A stretch of 43,253 bases of DNA, from assembly GCA_001789205.1 (NCBI GenBank), contig MFYT01000095.1:1-43253 (forward strand), written 5' to 3'. The notes under the pieces were generated by a model. That model was given only the letters and a program-made list of their open reading frames with translations, did not search any database and was not told where the DNA came from. Positions 17,290 to 26,420 of this stretch are shown one piece after another. The stretch is from Candidatus Raymondbacteria bacterium RIFOXYA2_FULL_49_16 (GTDB lineage Bacteria; Fibrobacterota; OXYB2-FULL-49-7; XYB2-FULL-49-35). Made by a program: the position numbers and the translations under genes. Every line of letters begins with the position of its first letter. The stretch's first letter is position 1.

Positions 17290-18033
17290 TCAACGCCGGG
17301 GGGTAATGACCTGGCGTTTGGTAGGCGGCGCGCCTCTTTTCAGCACCTTCCTGGCCTTTTTATCGAGAAGCCCTATGTATGAGGCCTCGGCGGTCTCGGC
17401 AAAGGTGTTGCCCATGCCGTTCACCAGTTCGTACATGAAATGCTTTTCTTCCATGGGTGACAGCGGCATCACTCCCTTGTTGTTTCCATACCCAATGTAC
17501 CTGGCGTTCATTTCACCGATGAATTTCAGGTTGCCAGCAAACCGAGGTTCGTTCTCCAGGGCGTCATAGACCTGCAGATAACATATGATTTCCCCGTACA
17601 CTTTGCCGAACGGCAGAATGCCCATGATCCGCCGCATTTCGATCCGGTAGTCGCGGATTTCACCGCTCACGTAAATGCGCTCGCCAAACACCTTCATGAG
17701 CCTCACGGCCTCGTTCGCCGGAACCAGTTTTCCCGTGACAAAGCCCCTGCTTTTTGCCTTGTAATAAAAGTCCTTGTCGGCAAGTTCAATACTTTTATTG
17801 TATGACAATTTAAGGTATATCCTTTCTTCAAGGGTCTCATGGAAACGATTTTCAGCCTTGCTCTCGAGTCCGAGAAACGCCACGCCCGACTCTTTTACCT
17901 TGATGACGTTTTCCTGGGAGGTAAGCGAATCCTGTTCCAACGCGCCGGTAGTATCACTAGCGCTTTTTCCCGCAGGTTGGCCAAAAAGAGGCGGAATTGC
18001 GGCAAGACAGGCAATAAGTATGCGCATTCTCAT
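17290..18033 (-). CDS. hypothetical exported protein in flagellar-type operon
   Basis: A 247-aa protein with a signal peptide ('MRMRILIACLAAIPPLFGQ') and a mixed alpha/beta body. 'ERIYVSGEIRDYRIEMRR' and 'GEIICYLQVYDA' resemble periplasmic lipoprotein-associated folds, but I cannot assign a family. Its ATG overlaps the stop of the FlhB-like gene by four bases, so it is coupled to it. Likely periplasmic; role unknown. Confidence 0.6.
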   Translation of the reverse strand: MRMRILIACLAAIPPLFGQPAGKSASDTTGALEQDSLTSQENVIKVKESGVAFLGLESKAENRFHETLEERIYLKLSYNKSIELADKDFYYKAKSRGFVTGKLVPANEAVRLMKVFGERIYVSGEIRDYRIEMRRIMGILPFGKVYGEIICYLQVYDALENEPRFAGNLKFIGEMNARYIGYGNNKGVMPLSPMEEKHFMYELVNGMGNTFAETAEASYIGLLDKKARKVLKRGAPPTKRQVITPRR

Positions 18034-18329
18034 GAAACGACCTTCCTGTTTAAACGAAAAACATAGATGAGCACCTCAGCAACCACCGCGTAGAGTTCAG
18101 GCGGTATGGACTCGTCCAGTTCAAGGGGATAGAGCATATCGAGAAGATCAGGGTCTTCTTTAATGGGGATCCCATGTTCCCGCGCAATCCTGATGATCTC
18201 GGAAGCGGTGCGGCCCGATCCTTTGGCCGTGACCCTTGGCGCAGAATCTTCACCCTGCGCGTACCGGAGAGCAACCGCGGCATGTTCCTGCGCGGGCGCC
18301 CTGCTGTTTTTTTTCTTCAATATACCCAA
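18030..18329 (-). CDS. FlhB C-terminal cytoplasmic domain protein (FhlB/YlqH-like)
   Basis: A 99-aa protein equivalent to the C-terminal export-switch domain of FlhB/YscU without the membrane part. The family features 'AAVALRYAQGEDSAPRV', 'IIRIAREHGIPIKEDPDL' and 'LELDESIPPELYAVVAEVL' are all present. The NPTH autocleavage site of full FlhB is absent. Starts at a TTG with AAAAGAG six bases upstream. Adjacent to the FliK-like gene, whose product in other bacteria contacts FlhB to switch export specificity. Confidence 0.85.
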   Translation of the reverse strand: MGILKKKNSRAPAQEHAAVALRYAQGEDSAPRVTAKGSGRTASEIIRIAREHGIPIKEDPDLLDMLYPLELDESIPPELYAVVAEVLIYVFRLNRKVVS

Positions 18330-18359
18330 TTGTAACTCTTTTGGTCAACACCTTCCGTC

Positions 18360-20321
18360 TCAGACGGTTACGTCAAACCCTGACCGCCCCTGCCCGAATG
18401 CCGCAGCGCCGCTGTCGTGCGTATTGTCGCGCGAAAACAGGTTTCCCACAGTCAGGCTTCCCACTTTATAACCCGCTGCACCAAGGGGTTCTTTCAGCTC
18501 GTGCAGGCTCTGGGTGAACAGAAAGGTATGCGCGCTCTGTTCCAGAAGAAACCGGATGGAAATTACCCCATCGGCAATGGTTATGTCGCTTTCAACGCCT
18601 CCGAGATTGCGCGGAGAAACGCATATTTTCACATGGGCGTTCCTGCTGTCCACGGGTTTCTTTTTTCCCCGTTTCTTGATAGTGACATAGGCCGCCTTTT
18701 CTTCCTCTAAATGGACCAGGGGAATGACCATATGGTGGGAGTCGCCTTCAACGCTTGCTTTGACCTGAAAGGCCTCGATGACCGTCAAGAGACGCGAGGT
18801 TTCAGCCAACAGTCGCTCCTTGGTCTCTGGCCGGGCATCGTTCCTGTTCAACAGGCTGATGAGTTCATATATCGCGGCCTTGAGGTTGTTCTGCAATGTA
18901 CGGGCAAGCAATCCATGGTCCTTTACCCCCTTGAAAAGCGCCTGCTCAAAAAAGAGGCCGCTGTTCTCATGCATGAATTTGATGCGACCCGCCTTTTCAA
19001 CACCCTGGCCTTGCTCCGGTATTTCCAGTGCCTGGAAAAGCGTGTGCTTTTCCAATGTCCTGAGAATATCGACAGCTGCCTTGGCTTCGGCTTCGGGAAG
19101 AGCTGGAACAAGAGTCTGCAGCTCGCGCATGACCTCGGAGAGCCCTTTTCCCAGAGTTGCGATCTCCCTATAGAGCGAGATAACCGGCTGGATCCGTTCA
19201 GCCTCTATGCCTCGCGCATATAAATGGACCACAGACCTGATAAATGGCTCCTGGGCTTCGGCGCCAAGGCCGTTCTGTTTTATCGCGTAATGGATCTTTT
19301 CCGCAAGGGGGGCGAGTTCCGCGGGCAATTCACGGGTCCCTGGTTTCACGAGTCCTTCGGCAACAGCGGCTTCTATGACATTCCGCAGAAGCGGGGCTGG
19401 TATGCGGGCTGTCACCGCAGCGCTCTTTTCCCTGACCAGATGGTCGGTTTCCGGCACAAATAAGAGAGCGTGCGCGGCGGGAACATGGGTGACTTTGACA
19501 AGACTGCCCGGCGTAAGAGGAAGAGGCGACCGGATTTCCACTGTATCTCCCGAGGGAAGGGCGAGAAGGGTCGCGCCGTTTTGTTTGACAGAAACCACTT
19601 CAGCGTCAAACGGTACATGGCGTGGCATAGGAGGCGTATCCTCATGGTTTGATACTATCTTAAAGGTGAAGGTATCAGGTTTTGCCTGAACCTGAACGGC
19701 TTTTTCGGTCAATTCCGTCATAAGAGAAATGGTTTGCGCCATTTTCATACGCACCTGCGCCGGCGCATCCGGAATAACGCGCAACGCGGACAACTGGTCC
19801 GAGGCCTTTTCAACAAGGACCTGGAGCACGGCGGGATTGGGTGCGCCCCGCATTGAATCAAAAGCCTGAAAAAAAGACTTCACTGCATCGCTGAAAAGCG
19901 CTGTGCGCTCTTGCAACGGCTGCGCCGCGGCCAGGACCTGCGCTGGCGTTTGCTGCGTCCGTGCCTGCTCCTCGCCGCTGGAACGCGGGACCAGCTCCTC
20001 AATTTCATTCAGCAATTGGGCCAGGATGAGACGTGGAGGAATGGTCACCTGATCACGCAACACCGGTTGTTCGCCGGGAACAATCCGCGCCTGCAGCCGG
20101 CCCGCCTCGTCCTTTGAAAAGACAAGAAAGAGATCTGCGCCGGAAACAAGGTCCATGCCCGGAAGCGATAGGGTGATTTTTTCCCCGCCAATGGAGACGG
20201 TCACCACGCCATTGGCCTTTACATCGGTGACAACCGCCCGGACAGGCCGGTCGCTGGAAAGGACGCTTTCAACCAATTGTTTTCTGAGTAGCGGGGAAAG
20301 CTGTGAGAGAAGTATTTCCAT
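18360..20321 (-). CDS. FliK-like flagellar hook-length control protein
   Basis: A 653-aa protein. The N-terminal 100 residues are beta-rich ('VVTDVKANGVVTVSIGGEK'), followed by a long Ala/Gln/Glu/Pro-rich helical middle and a C-terminal FliK-C-like domain (about 540-640: 'ISIRFLLEQSAHTFLFTQSL', 'LKEPLGAAGYKVGSLTVG'). FliK measures hook length and switches the flagellar export gate. The length exceeds typical enteric FliK (about 400 aa) but FliK proteins vary widely. Located 30 bases upstream of the FlhB-like domain gene. Confidence 0.65.
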   Translation of the reverse strand: MEILLSQLSPLLRKQLVESVLSSDRPVRAVVTDVKANGVVTVSIGGEKITLSLPGMDLVSGADLFLVFSKDEAGRLQARIVPGEQPVLRDQVTIPPRLILAQLLNEIEELVPRSSGEEQARTQQTPAQVLAAAQPLQERTALFSDAVKSFFQAFDSMRGAPNPAVLQVLVEKASDQLSALRVIPDAPAQVRMKMAQTISLMTELTEKAVQVQAKPDTFTFKIVSNHEDTPPMPRHVPFDAEVVSVKQNGATLLALPSGDTVEIRSPLPLTPGSLVKVTHVPAAHALLFVPETDHLVREKSAAVTARIPAPLLRNVIEAAVAEGLVKPGTRELPAELAPLAEKIHYAIKQNGLGAEAQEPFIRSVVHLYARGIEAERIQPVISLYREIATLGKGLSEVMRELQTLVPALPEAEAKAAVDILRTLEKHTLFQALEIPEQGQGVEKAGRIKFMHENSGLFFEQALFKGVKDHGLLARTLQNNLKAAIYELISLLNRNDARPETKERLLAETSRLLTVIEAFQVKASVEGDSHHMVIPLVHLEEEKAAYVTIKKRGKKKPVDSRNAHVKICVSPRNLGGVESDITIADGVISIRFLLEQSAHTFLFTQSLHELKEPLGAAGYKVGSLTVGNLFSRDNTHDSGAAAFGQGRSGFDVTV

Positions 20322-20361
20322 GATAGTCCAGCGGTCCGGAGGGTGGAAAGGCTAGAACGCC

Positions 20362-21186
20362 TTATCGTTTGAACCTGAGAATGAGTCGCACCTGATCCTG
20401 GTTGACGCGAAGTTTCTCCGAGATATATTCGACATCAAATCCCTTGCCGTGCAGGGCAAAGACCTGATCGACAAGATCGTCGGGCGCGCCGCCCCCCTCC
20501 GGCTGCGCCGGGGCACGCTCATTCTTTGCGGACGATGCGCCAACCAGACCGCCAAGGAGCTCCGCCTTCTTTCTCAGCCGTTCGCGCGCCTCTTCGAGCG
20601 CCTCTTTTTCCGGTGTTTTCTGGTCAACCATGGATGTATCAGGTATAGGTGCGCCGCTCTGCTGCGCCTTGAATTTTTCGAGCGTGGCGCGCAGATCAGC
20701 GCCCCCTGCCTGAGACTGCGGACGGACTGGCCTGGATGGCCCTGCAGGCGTCTTCTTTTTCCTGAGACTGCCGATGGCGAGAAAAAGAACAATGACGCAG
20801 ATGAGCACGCCAATGCCACCGAGAAAGACCAGTCTATACTGGTCTTCGAAAAAGGCCCCTGAAGGAAGGGAAAAATGTTTTGCGGCAGCGTCTGGTCCAA
20901 ACTCGAGAGCCTTTGCAGCAACGGCTTCCTTTAACATCTGGATGCGTTGCCGCAGCCCTTCAGCCGCCTCCTCTTCATCTGAATATTCCTTGCCCTGGTT
21001 TTGCAAATCATTGATTTTTTGTTCGAAAACAGCAAGTTGTTCATGCAGGTTCCGAAGTTCTTCCACTTCCACTGGAGTTGTCTTTGGCTGCAACTTTCCG
21101 ATATTTTTGGCCAGGTAAAAAGTAGCGCCAAAATAGAGGACGCCGAAAATAAGCACAAGCAGCAGAAGTATCTTCAATAGTTTCAT
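20362..21186 (-). CDS. membrane-anchored coiled-coil protein with C-terminal HTH-like segment
   Basis: 274 aa from the ATG at 21186; a longer frame to 21225 begins in the intergenic region. It has a transmembrane helix at residues 4-22 ('LLKILLLLVLIFGVLYFGA'), a charged coiled coil about 40-85, a second transmembrane helix about 120-140 ('LVFLGGIGVLICVIVLFLA'), a disordered Pro/Gln-rich linker, and a C-terminal segment 'VFALHGKGFDVEYISEKLRV' that reads as a helix-turn-helix. This layout recalls DUF6115/SwrB-type proteins of flagellar loci; that is inference. It leads the operon containing fliK. Confidence 0.5.
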   Translation of the reverse strand: MKLLKILLLLVLIFGVLYFGATFYLAKNIGKLQPKTTPVEVEELRNLHEQLAVFEQKINDLQNQGKEYSDEEEAAEGLRQRIQMLKEAVAAKALEFGPDAAAKHFSLPSGAFFEDQYRLVFLGGIGVLICVIVLFLAIGSLRKKKTPAGPSRPVRPQSQAGGADLRATLEKFKAQQSGAPIPDTSMVDQKTPEKEALEEARERLRKKAELLGGLVGASSAKNERAPAQPEGGGAPDDLVDQVFALHGKGFDVEYISEKLRVNQDQVRLILRFKR

Positions 21187-21213
21187 TCTATTGATAATAT
21201 ATTCATTTAAATA

Positions 21214-21225
21214 TTGCCAAGGCAA
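21214..21225. promoter_or_regulatory. short inverted repeat in divergent intergenic region
   Basis: TTGCC-AA-GGCAA lies between the divergent flagellar-type operon and the kinase gene, near AT-rich sequence. It might be an operator for either side. Only its symmetry and position support this. Confidence 0.2.
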
Positions 21226-21251
21226 AATTTAATAACCTATATTGCTGTCTT

Positions 21252-23390
21252 ATGAAATGGCTTAAAGTCATTGGCGTTACATTAATTATAATAATTATCC
21301 ATTTTTTTCTGAAAAATTCTGACGGGTTCATACAAAATATATTCTATTCATTCCGCGGCAAAGTGGGTCCTGCTGAAAACACGGTGATCGTGGCCATTGA
21401 TCCAGGCAGTATAAATGTCATAGGCGACTGGCCATGGAAACGGACCAAAATCGCGGAACTGGTTGACTCCGTGTCAGCGTGCGGTCCATCGGTCATTTTC
21501 GTCAACTGCTTTTTCAGGCCCAAGGACTTTGCAGGCATGGGTGACGAGGACAAAGAGGCCATACGAGCCGAAAACAAGGACCTGGCCCGCGCTTTCATTG
21601 CCGCCCAAAACGTGGTTGTTCCCTATTTCTTTGAGAAATTCGAGAAATCCCTCGATGTGCAGCTTCTGGTTGTACCGCCGGAAAGAATACTGCTGACCCG
21701 CTTTTTGAACATGGAAAACACCAGCGCTGGATCTGATCTCTACATTGCCAATGCCATCCGCTCTCCCGAACAGGCCGTTCTTGAAAGCGCGCGTTCCCTG
21801 GGATATCACAACATCGGTAAGGAACAGGGAATTCACACCACCAGGCACATTCTCCAGACTATTGTGTATGCGAACAATTTCTATCCGGCCATTTCCCTCG
21901 AAATCGCGCGCGAACATTTAAAACTCGACCGCGGATCAATGGCGCTCAAAATAAACGAGGAAGTGGCGTTGGGCGACCATCTCAGATTGCCCATGAATAC
22001 CGATGGCTCGAGCATGATCAATTTCTATGGACCATCAAAGGCCTTCCCTTACATTTCCGCGTCCGATCTTCTGGGGCGAAACTTCAACAAGCAGCGGTGC
22101 GCTGGAAAAATCGTCATTATAGGAATCACCGATCCCGCCCTGAAACGTGATTATGATGGCCATATCACCCCATTCGATAATAATATGGCGGCATCAGAAG
22201 TATGGGCGAACATCATAGAAAACACGCTTACTGCCTCCTTCATCAACAGTTCGTCGCTTTTTTTTGCCCTGGTATTGCCCCTTATTATCATACTCCTGCT
22301 CGCGATTCCCTGCACGCTGGTCTGCGTAAAAATGACCTTTAAGAAACAAACCCTGACCCTGTTCGCATGTTTCGCGGTACTGGTGTTCACGGGATTTATC
22401 TTTTTTCTTTTCAAGATATGGGTGCCATTGCTGGTCCCGCTGCTTTATATCGCAGGGCTGTTCCTGTCTTTCGTCTGGAAACGTTTCAAGGTACGGGGAC
22501 TTCCTTTGGCAACAATGCCCGGCGGAACAACAGGCATAAACCCTTCGGAAACAATCCTCTTCAGCCAGACCGGGCAGCTGATGCGCATTGGCCGGTATCA
22601 AATCATCAAGGAATTGGGAAGCGGTGCCATGGGCACCGTATACAAAGCCAACGATCCGGTCATCAACCGTACTGTTGCCATAAAAACCATCCGCCGCGAC
22701 CTAGGCATAGGCGCCAACAAGGAGCTGCGCGAACGTTTTCTACGCGAAGCGCATGCCGCGGGCACCCTCTCCCACCCCAACATTGTCATCATCTACGACT
22801 ATGGCGATACTGATTCGGTCTCTTACATTGCCATGGAGTACCTGGAAGGAACAAGCCTTGAGGAGAAGCTGGCAAATGAAAAAAAACTTGGGGTTGCGGA
22901 GACCATCGCCATTGTATGCCAGGTTGCCGATGGCCTGGACAAGGCCCATGCGCAAGGAATTGTGCACCGTGATATAAAACCAGCGAATATCATGCTGATG
23001 AACAATGACACAAAGGTAAAGATCATGGATTTTGGCGTGGCCAAGATCTCAAACGCCGCCATGACCCAGACCGGGAAGACCCTGGGCACGCCCTATTACA
23101 TGTCGCCCGAACAGATAAACGGCGAAGAGATAGACAACCGCTCCGATATTTTCTCGCTTGGCGTCATCGCCTACGAATGTCTTGCCGGTGTCCGTCCCTT
23201 CAGGGGAGAAAACATCTCGAAGCTCTCCTACGCCATTCTGCAGGAAACGCAGCAAAATCTTTCCAGTATAGACTCAAACGTCAGCCCCGCGGTCGACGAG
23301 GTGCTTAACAAAGCCCTGGCCAAAGAGCGGCACAACCGGTTCGCCCATGCGGCTGAATTCTCGACCAAGCTGAAAAAGGTCCTGATTTAA
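21252..23390 (+). CDS. CHASE2-domain serine/threonine protein kinase
   Basis: A 712-aa membrane kinase. A transmembrane helix at 5-20 leads into an extracytoplasmic CHASE2 sensor (about 25-330; 'VIVAIDPGSINVIGDWPWKR' is the typical start). Three further transmembrane helices follow (about 333-420). The cytoplasmic Hanks-type kinase (about 447-712) has the Gly loop 'LGSGAMGTVYKA', the 'VAIKTI' Lys, HRD in 'IVHRDIKPANIM', DFG in 'IMDFGVAK' and 'GTPYYMSPEQ'. All catalytic residues are intact. Signal and substrates are unknown. It is followed after six bases by a small helical gene. Confidence 0.93.
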   Translation: MKWLKVIGVTLIIIIIHFFLKNSDGFIQNIFYSFRGKVGPAENTVIVAIDPGSINVIGDWPWKRTKIAELVDSVSACGPSVIFVNCFFRPKDFAGMGDEDKEAIRAENKDLARAFIAAQNVVVPYFFEKFEKSLDVQLLVVPPERILLTRFLNMENTSAGSDLYIANAIRSPEQAVLESARSLGYHNIGKEQGIHTTRHILQTIVYANNFYPAISLEIAREHLKLDRGSMALKINEEVALGDHLRLPMNTDGSSMINFYGPSKAFPYISASDLLGRNFNKQRCAGKIVIIGITDPALKRDYDGHITPFDNNMAASEVWANIIENTLTASFINSSSLFFALVLPLIIILLLAIPCTLVCVKMTFKKQTLTLFACFAVLVFTGFIFFLFKIWVPLLVPLLYIAGLFLSFVWKRFKVRGLPLATMPGGTTGINPSETILFSQTGQLMRIGRYQIIKELGSGAMGTVYKANDPVINRTVAIKTIRRDLGIGANKELRERFLREAHAAGTLSHPNIVIIYDYGDTDSVSYIAMEYLEGTSLEEKLANEKKLGVAETIAIVCQVADGLDKAHAQGIVHRDIKPANIMLMNNDTKVKIMDFGVAKISNAAMTQTGKTLGTPYYMSPEQINGEEIDNRSDIFSLGVIAYECLAGVRPFRGENISKLSYAILQETQQNLSSIDSNVSPAVDEVLNKALAKERHNRFAHAAEFSTKLKKVLI

Positions 23391-23396
23391 AACACC

Positions 23397-23804
23397 ATGG
23401 AACTCGAAAGCATCAGACAGCGGCACCAGGAAGGGCTTTCAGGTGAAATTAAAAACCAGCTTGTCGCTTGTCTCCAGAAAAACATTGACGAATTCGCCGC
23501 CTTTTTCAAGGACGAGAAAAAGGCGTGGCAAAAGGAAATAGACGTCTTTACCGCGCTCAAACTCTACTTTCTGCAGAAAAAAACCATCAATGTCCGCGAG
23601 GAGATGAACAGCCAGATAGAGGAGATGAGCAAGGAAATCGAACGGCGGACAAAGGCCGATCCCCGCGCTGACTCAAACCAGATAAAGCTCGAATGGACCA
23701 AACAAAACGCCGCGCACTGGCGCGCGCACCGTATTCTTGAGATTATCTATGTGCTAAACGAAAACCGCAACCTGTTCATGAACATGGTCGCGCACATTGC
23801 CTGA
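23397..23804 (+). CDS. hypothetical helical protein downstream of the Ser/Thr kinase
   Basis: A 135-aa, strongly charged, all-helical protein with likely coiled-coil stretches ('MNSQIEEMSKEIERRTKAD') and no signal or membrane segment. I do not recognise a family. It starts six bases after the kinase stop with no strong ribosome site, so translation is probably coupled. It may be a substrate or accessory protein of the kinase; position is the only evidence. Confidence 0.6.
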   Translation: MELESIRQRHQEGLSGEIKNQLVACLQKNIDEFAAFFKDEKKAWQKEIDVFTALKLYFLQKKTINVREEMNSQIEEMSKEIERRTKADPRADSNQIKLEWTKQNAAHWRAHRILEIIYVLNENRNLFMNMVAHIA

Positions 23805-23819
23805 TCTGCGCCTATCTGT

Positions 23820-25148
23820 TCACACCGTATCGCGAACAACCGTGCCCGTAATCTTTACCAGTGTGCTGAGTTCCTTTTCCCGTATGGTAAGCGGTGGCAT
23901 GAAATAGAGCGTATCGCCCAAAGGCCTTAAGAATACGCCGCGCTGTATGGCCGCGCGCGCCACGCGCAATCCCATGCGCTTGCGGGGATCAAAAGGTCTT
24001 CCTGTCGTTGGATTGACCAGATCAAAAGCGCCAATAAGACCAGTCTGCCGCATATGTACCACACCCGGAATTTTCCCTAGCCCGGCAAGCAGAGTACCTA
24101 GGAGAGAAACCGCGGGCGCCATGTTCCTGATAATGGCTCTGCGCCTGAAAATGGCCAGCACCTCGCGTGCAAGCGCGCACCCCAGGGCATTGCCCGAATA
24201 ACTATGGCTGTGCAGAAAAGCCCTGTTCTTCGCATGGCCGGCATAGAACGCCTTGTATATCTTTTCCATTGCCAGCACAACTGAAAACGGCATCCACCCG
24301 CCGGTAATGCCCTTGGAAAGGCACATGATGTCCGGGGTAACGGCGGCATGGTCACAGGCGAACATTTTTCCCGTGCGACCAAACCCCACGGCGATTTCAT
24401 CGGCGATAAAATGCGCTTTTTCGCGCGTGCATAATTTCCTGAGCTTCTGCAGATACACGGCAGGATACATGTTCATCCGGTTTGCACATTGCACCAGGGG
24501 TTCGACAATAATCCCGGCAACAGTATCGGTGCCTTCTTTCTCAAGCGCTTTTTCGAGAAACACAAAGCATTCCGCGCCACACAACTCAGGCGTTTTTCCA
24601 AAAGGACAATTGCAGCACGAGGGTGCCTGCGCAAAACGCACCTTCATGAGCATGGGCGCGAATACATCCCGGTAAAGCTTGATACCACCGGCAGAAAGCG
24701 CGCCAAGGGTCTCGCCATGGTATGCGCCGGTCAAAGCGATAAAACGCTGCCGCGCGTGACCCTGCTGTTGCCAGTACTGAAAGCTCATTTTCAGCGCAGC
24801 TTCAACCGCGGACGACCCATTGTCCGTGAAAAAGACGCGCGACAGACCTTCAGGTGCAACCCGCAACAATTCTTCAGCATAGGCCAGCGCGGGTTCGTGA
24901 GTACACCCGGCAAAAATGACATGCTCCAGCTTCTTCATCTGACTGGAAAGCGCCCTTGAAAGGCCAGTGTCGCAATGGCCGAAAAGATTGACCCACCACG
25001 ATGAAACAGCGTCGATATATCGCTTGCCTGCCGCATCGTAGAGATAGACACCCCTGGCCTTCACAATCTTGAGGGGCGTGAAGGTTTCATAGTCCTTCAT
25101 CTGGGAGCAGGGATACCAGACATGGGCGAGTGAACGGTGCGTGTTCAT
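23820..25148 (-). CDS. bioA: adenosylmethionine--8-amino-7-oxononanoate aminotransferase
   Basis: A PLP enzyme of biotin synthesis that transfers an amino group from S-adenosylmethionine to KAPA, giving DAPA. 442 aa, normal length. Diagnostic stretches: 'HVWYPCSQMKDYE' near residue 9, 'VSSWWVNLFGHC' near 48, 'FTDNGSSAVEAALKM' near 104, 'GAYHGETLGALSAGG' near 142, the PLP Lys in 'CLSKGITGGWMP' and 'HSHSYSGNALGCA'. The ATG overlaps the M48 protease stop (ATGA). Other biotin genes (bioF, bioD, bioB) are not nearby. Confidence 0.95.
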   Translation of the reverse strand: MNTHRSLAHVWYPCSQMKDYETFTPLKIVKARGVYLYDAAGKRYIDAVSSWWVNLFGHCDTGLSRALSSQMKKLEHVIFAGCTHEPALAYAEELLRVAPEGLSRVFFTDNGSSAVEAALKMSFQYWQQQGHARQRFIALTGAYHGETLGALSAGGIKLYRDVFAPMLMKVRFAQAPSCCNCPFGKTPELCGAECFVFLEKALEKEGTDTVAGIIVEPLVQCANRMNMYPAVYLQKLRKLCTREKAHFIADEIAVGFGRTGKMFACDHAAVTPDIMCLSKGITGGWMPFSVVLAMEKIYKAFYAGHAKNRAFLHSHSYSGNALGCALAREVLAIFRRRAIIRNMAPAVSLLGTLLAGLGKIPGVVHMRQTGLIGAFDLVNPTTGRPFDPRKRMGLRVARAAIQRGVFLRPLGDTLYFMPPLTIREKELSTLVKITGTVVRDTV

Positions 25149-26245
25149 GGTGTGTCTCCGAAAAGCGCGGCAATCCGCTTGTTTTGCGGTGGATGGCTGT
25201 ACGAATACCAGGCCACCAGCGGATGGGGTTCTGGGTCTGCCATATTCATGTCCCCCAGTTTCTTCAGGCTCGAAACAAGGTCATCGGACTTGCCAAGAAT
25301 TCTTTTCGCGTACAGATCCGCGCTACTTTCAAACCTCCGGGAAAGATAATTGTTTGCCGGAGTAAACACGAGACCGAAAAGCAGCAGAAAAAAGGCGATA
25401 AGAGGAAACGCCGCAGGATCTGACACGCCTGCAAACCCATGCGCATGAATAAGGAAAAGTTCAATCGCTCTGGATACGGCAAAAAGACCCGCAAAGATAT
25501 ATATGCCTCCCAGCAATACGCTTTTCAGTATATGGTTTAAGCCATGGTGGCCCAGCTCATGGGCAATAACAGCGGTAATCTCGTCAGTGGTCATTGTTAA
25601 AAGCAATGTGTCGGAAATAATGATACGCCGCGTCTTTCCCATGCCTGCAAGCGCTGCATTTGCCTTGCGCGTGTCTTTGCTCAGATTAAAAGAAAAGACA
25701 TGGCTGACCATAACCCCACAATCACGAGCCATTGCTTTAAGATTATTCTCCAACTCTTTATTTTCCAATGGCTTGAATTTATAGAATATTGGAAAAATTA
25801 GAACTGGCGCAAGACTCGAAAGAACAATTGAAAAAAGAAAAAAAAGTGCGCCGGACAAGACCCACCAAGTATCGGAAAAATGCCGTATACACCAGGCAAA
25901 AGCAAGCGCAAGCGGCGCGCCGATAATCAAAGTCACAAGCAGACCCTTGAGATGTTCCCATACCCATCGAAAAACACTTTGACGGGAAAGTCCATAGGCG
26001 TGTTCGAGCAGAAAACCTGAGTAAAAATCAAGGGGCAAAGACACCAACTTGAAAATTCCCATCCACATGCCCATGAATAGCAGGTATGCCGGATAATAGC
26101 CCGCTGCAATGCTGGAGGAAAACCCGGCCAGATACCGGGAAAAACCTGATCCGAGCGAGGAAAAAAAACAGTATACGACAACAAGAACCGCGCCCGTAAT
26201 GGCGCAGAGGATTTTTTTCTGGTGGTAACTCTTTATGGAAGACAT
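25145..26245 (-). CDS. M48 family zinc metalloprotease (Ste24/CaaX-protease type)
   Basis: A 366-aa integral membrane protease. Zinc-binding HExxH is in 'VIAHELGHHGLNHI' (His229, Glu230, His233), with the third ligand Glu in 'RRFESSADLYAKR' about 80 residues later. Several transmembrane helices precede and follow (about 10-30, 52-75, 100-120, 130-155, 240-265, 275-300). The 'NAALAGMGKTRRIIISDTLL' region is typical of the Ste24 branch. In bacteria such enzymes contribute to membrane protein quality control. Coupled to bioA by a four-base overlap. Confidence 0.9.
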   Translation of the reverse strand: MSSIKSYHQKKILCAITGAVLVVVYCFFSSLGSGFSRYLAGFSSSIAAGYYPAYLLFMGMWMGIFKLVSLPLDFYSGFLLEHAYGLSRQSVFRWVWEHLKGLLVTLIIGAPLALAFAWCIRHFSDTWWVLSGALFFLFSIVLSSLAPVLIFPIFYKFKPLENKELENNLKAMARDCGVMVSHVFSFNLSKDTRKANAALAGMGKTRRIIISDTLLLTMTTDEITAVIAHELGHHGLNHILKSVLLGGIYIFAGLFAVSRAIELFLIHAHGFAGVSDPAAFPLIAFFLLLFGLVFTPANNYLSRRFESSADLYAKRILGKSDDLVSSLKKLGDMNMADPEPHPLVAWYSYSHPPQNKRIAALFGDTP

Positions 26246-26292
26246 AGCGAATTATTATATTGAAAATAGAATTATTGCCTACATGGCATCAA

Positions 26293-26378
26293 GCCGGAGT
26301 GGTGAAACTGGCAGACACGCTGGACTCAAAATCCAGTGGGACTTAAATCCCGTATCGGTTCAATTCCGATCTCCGGCA
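26293..26378 (+). tRNA. tRNA-Leu (anticodon CAA)
   Basis: An 86-base class II tRNA. Acceptor stem GCCGGAG / CTCCGGC, anticodon stem CTGGA / TCCAG with loop CTCAAAA (anticodon CAA, reads UUG), a long variable arm (TGGGACTTAAATCCCG) and T arm ATCGG-TTCAATT-CCGAT. The 3' CCA is not encoded. Confidence 0.95.
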
Positions 26379-26383
26379 TAAAT

Positions 26384-26420
26384 AAAGAGGGCTTCGTGAA
26401 TCTCATGAAGCCCTCTTTTA
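26384..26420 (+). terminator. Rho-independent terminator after tRNA-Leu
   Basis: AAGAGGGCTTCGTGA pairs with TCATGAAGCCCTCTT around a three-base loop, and a T-rich tail follows. Located six bases past the tRNA. Confidence 0.85.
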
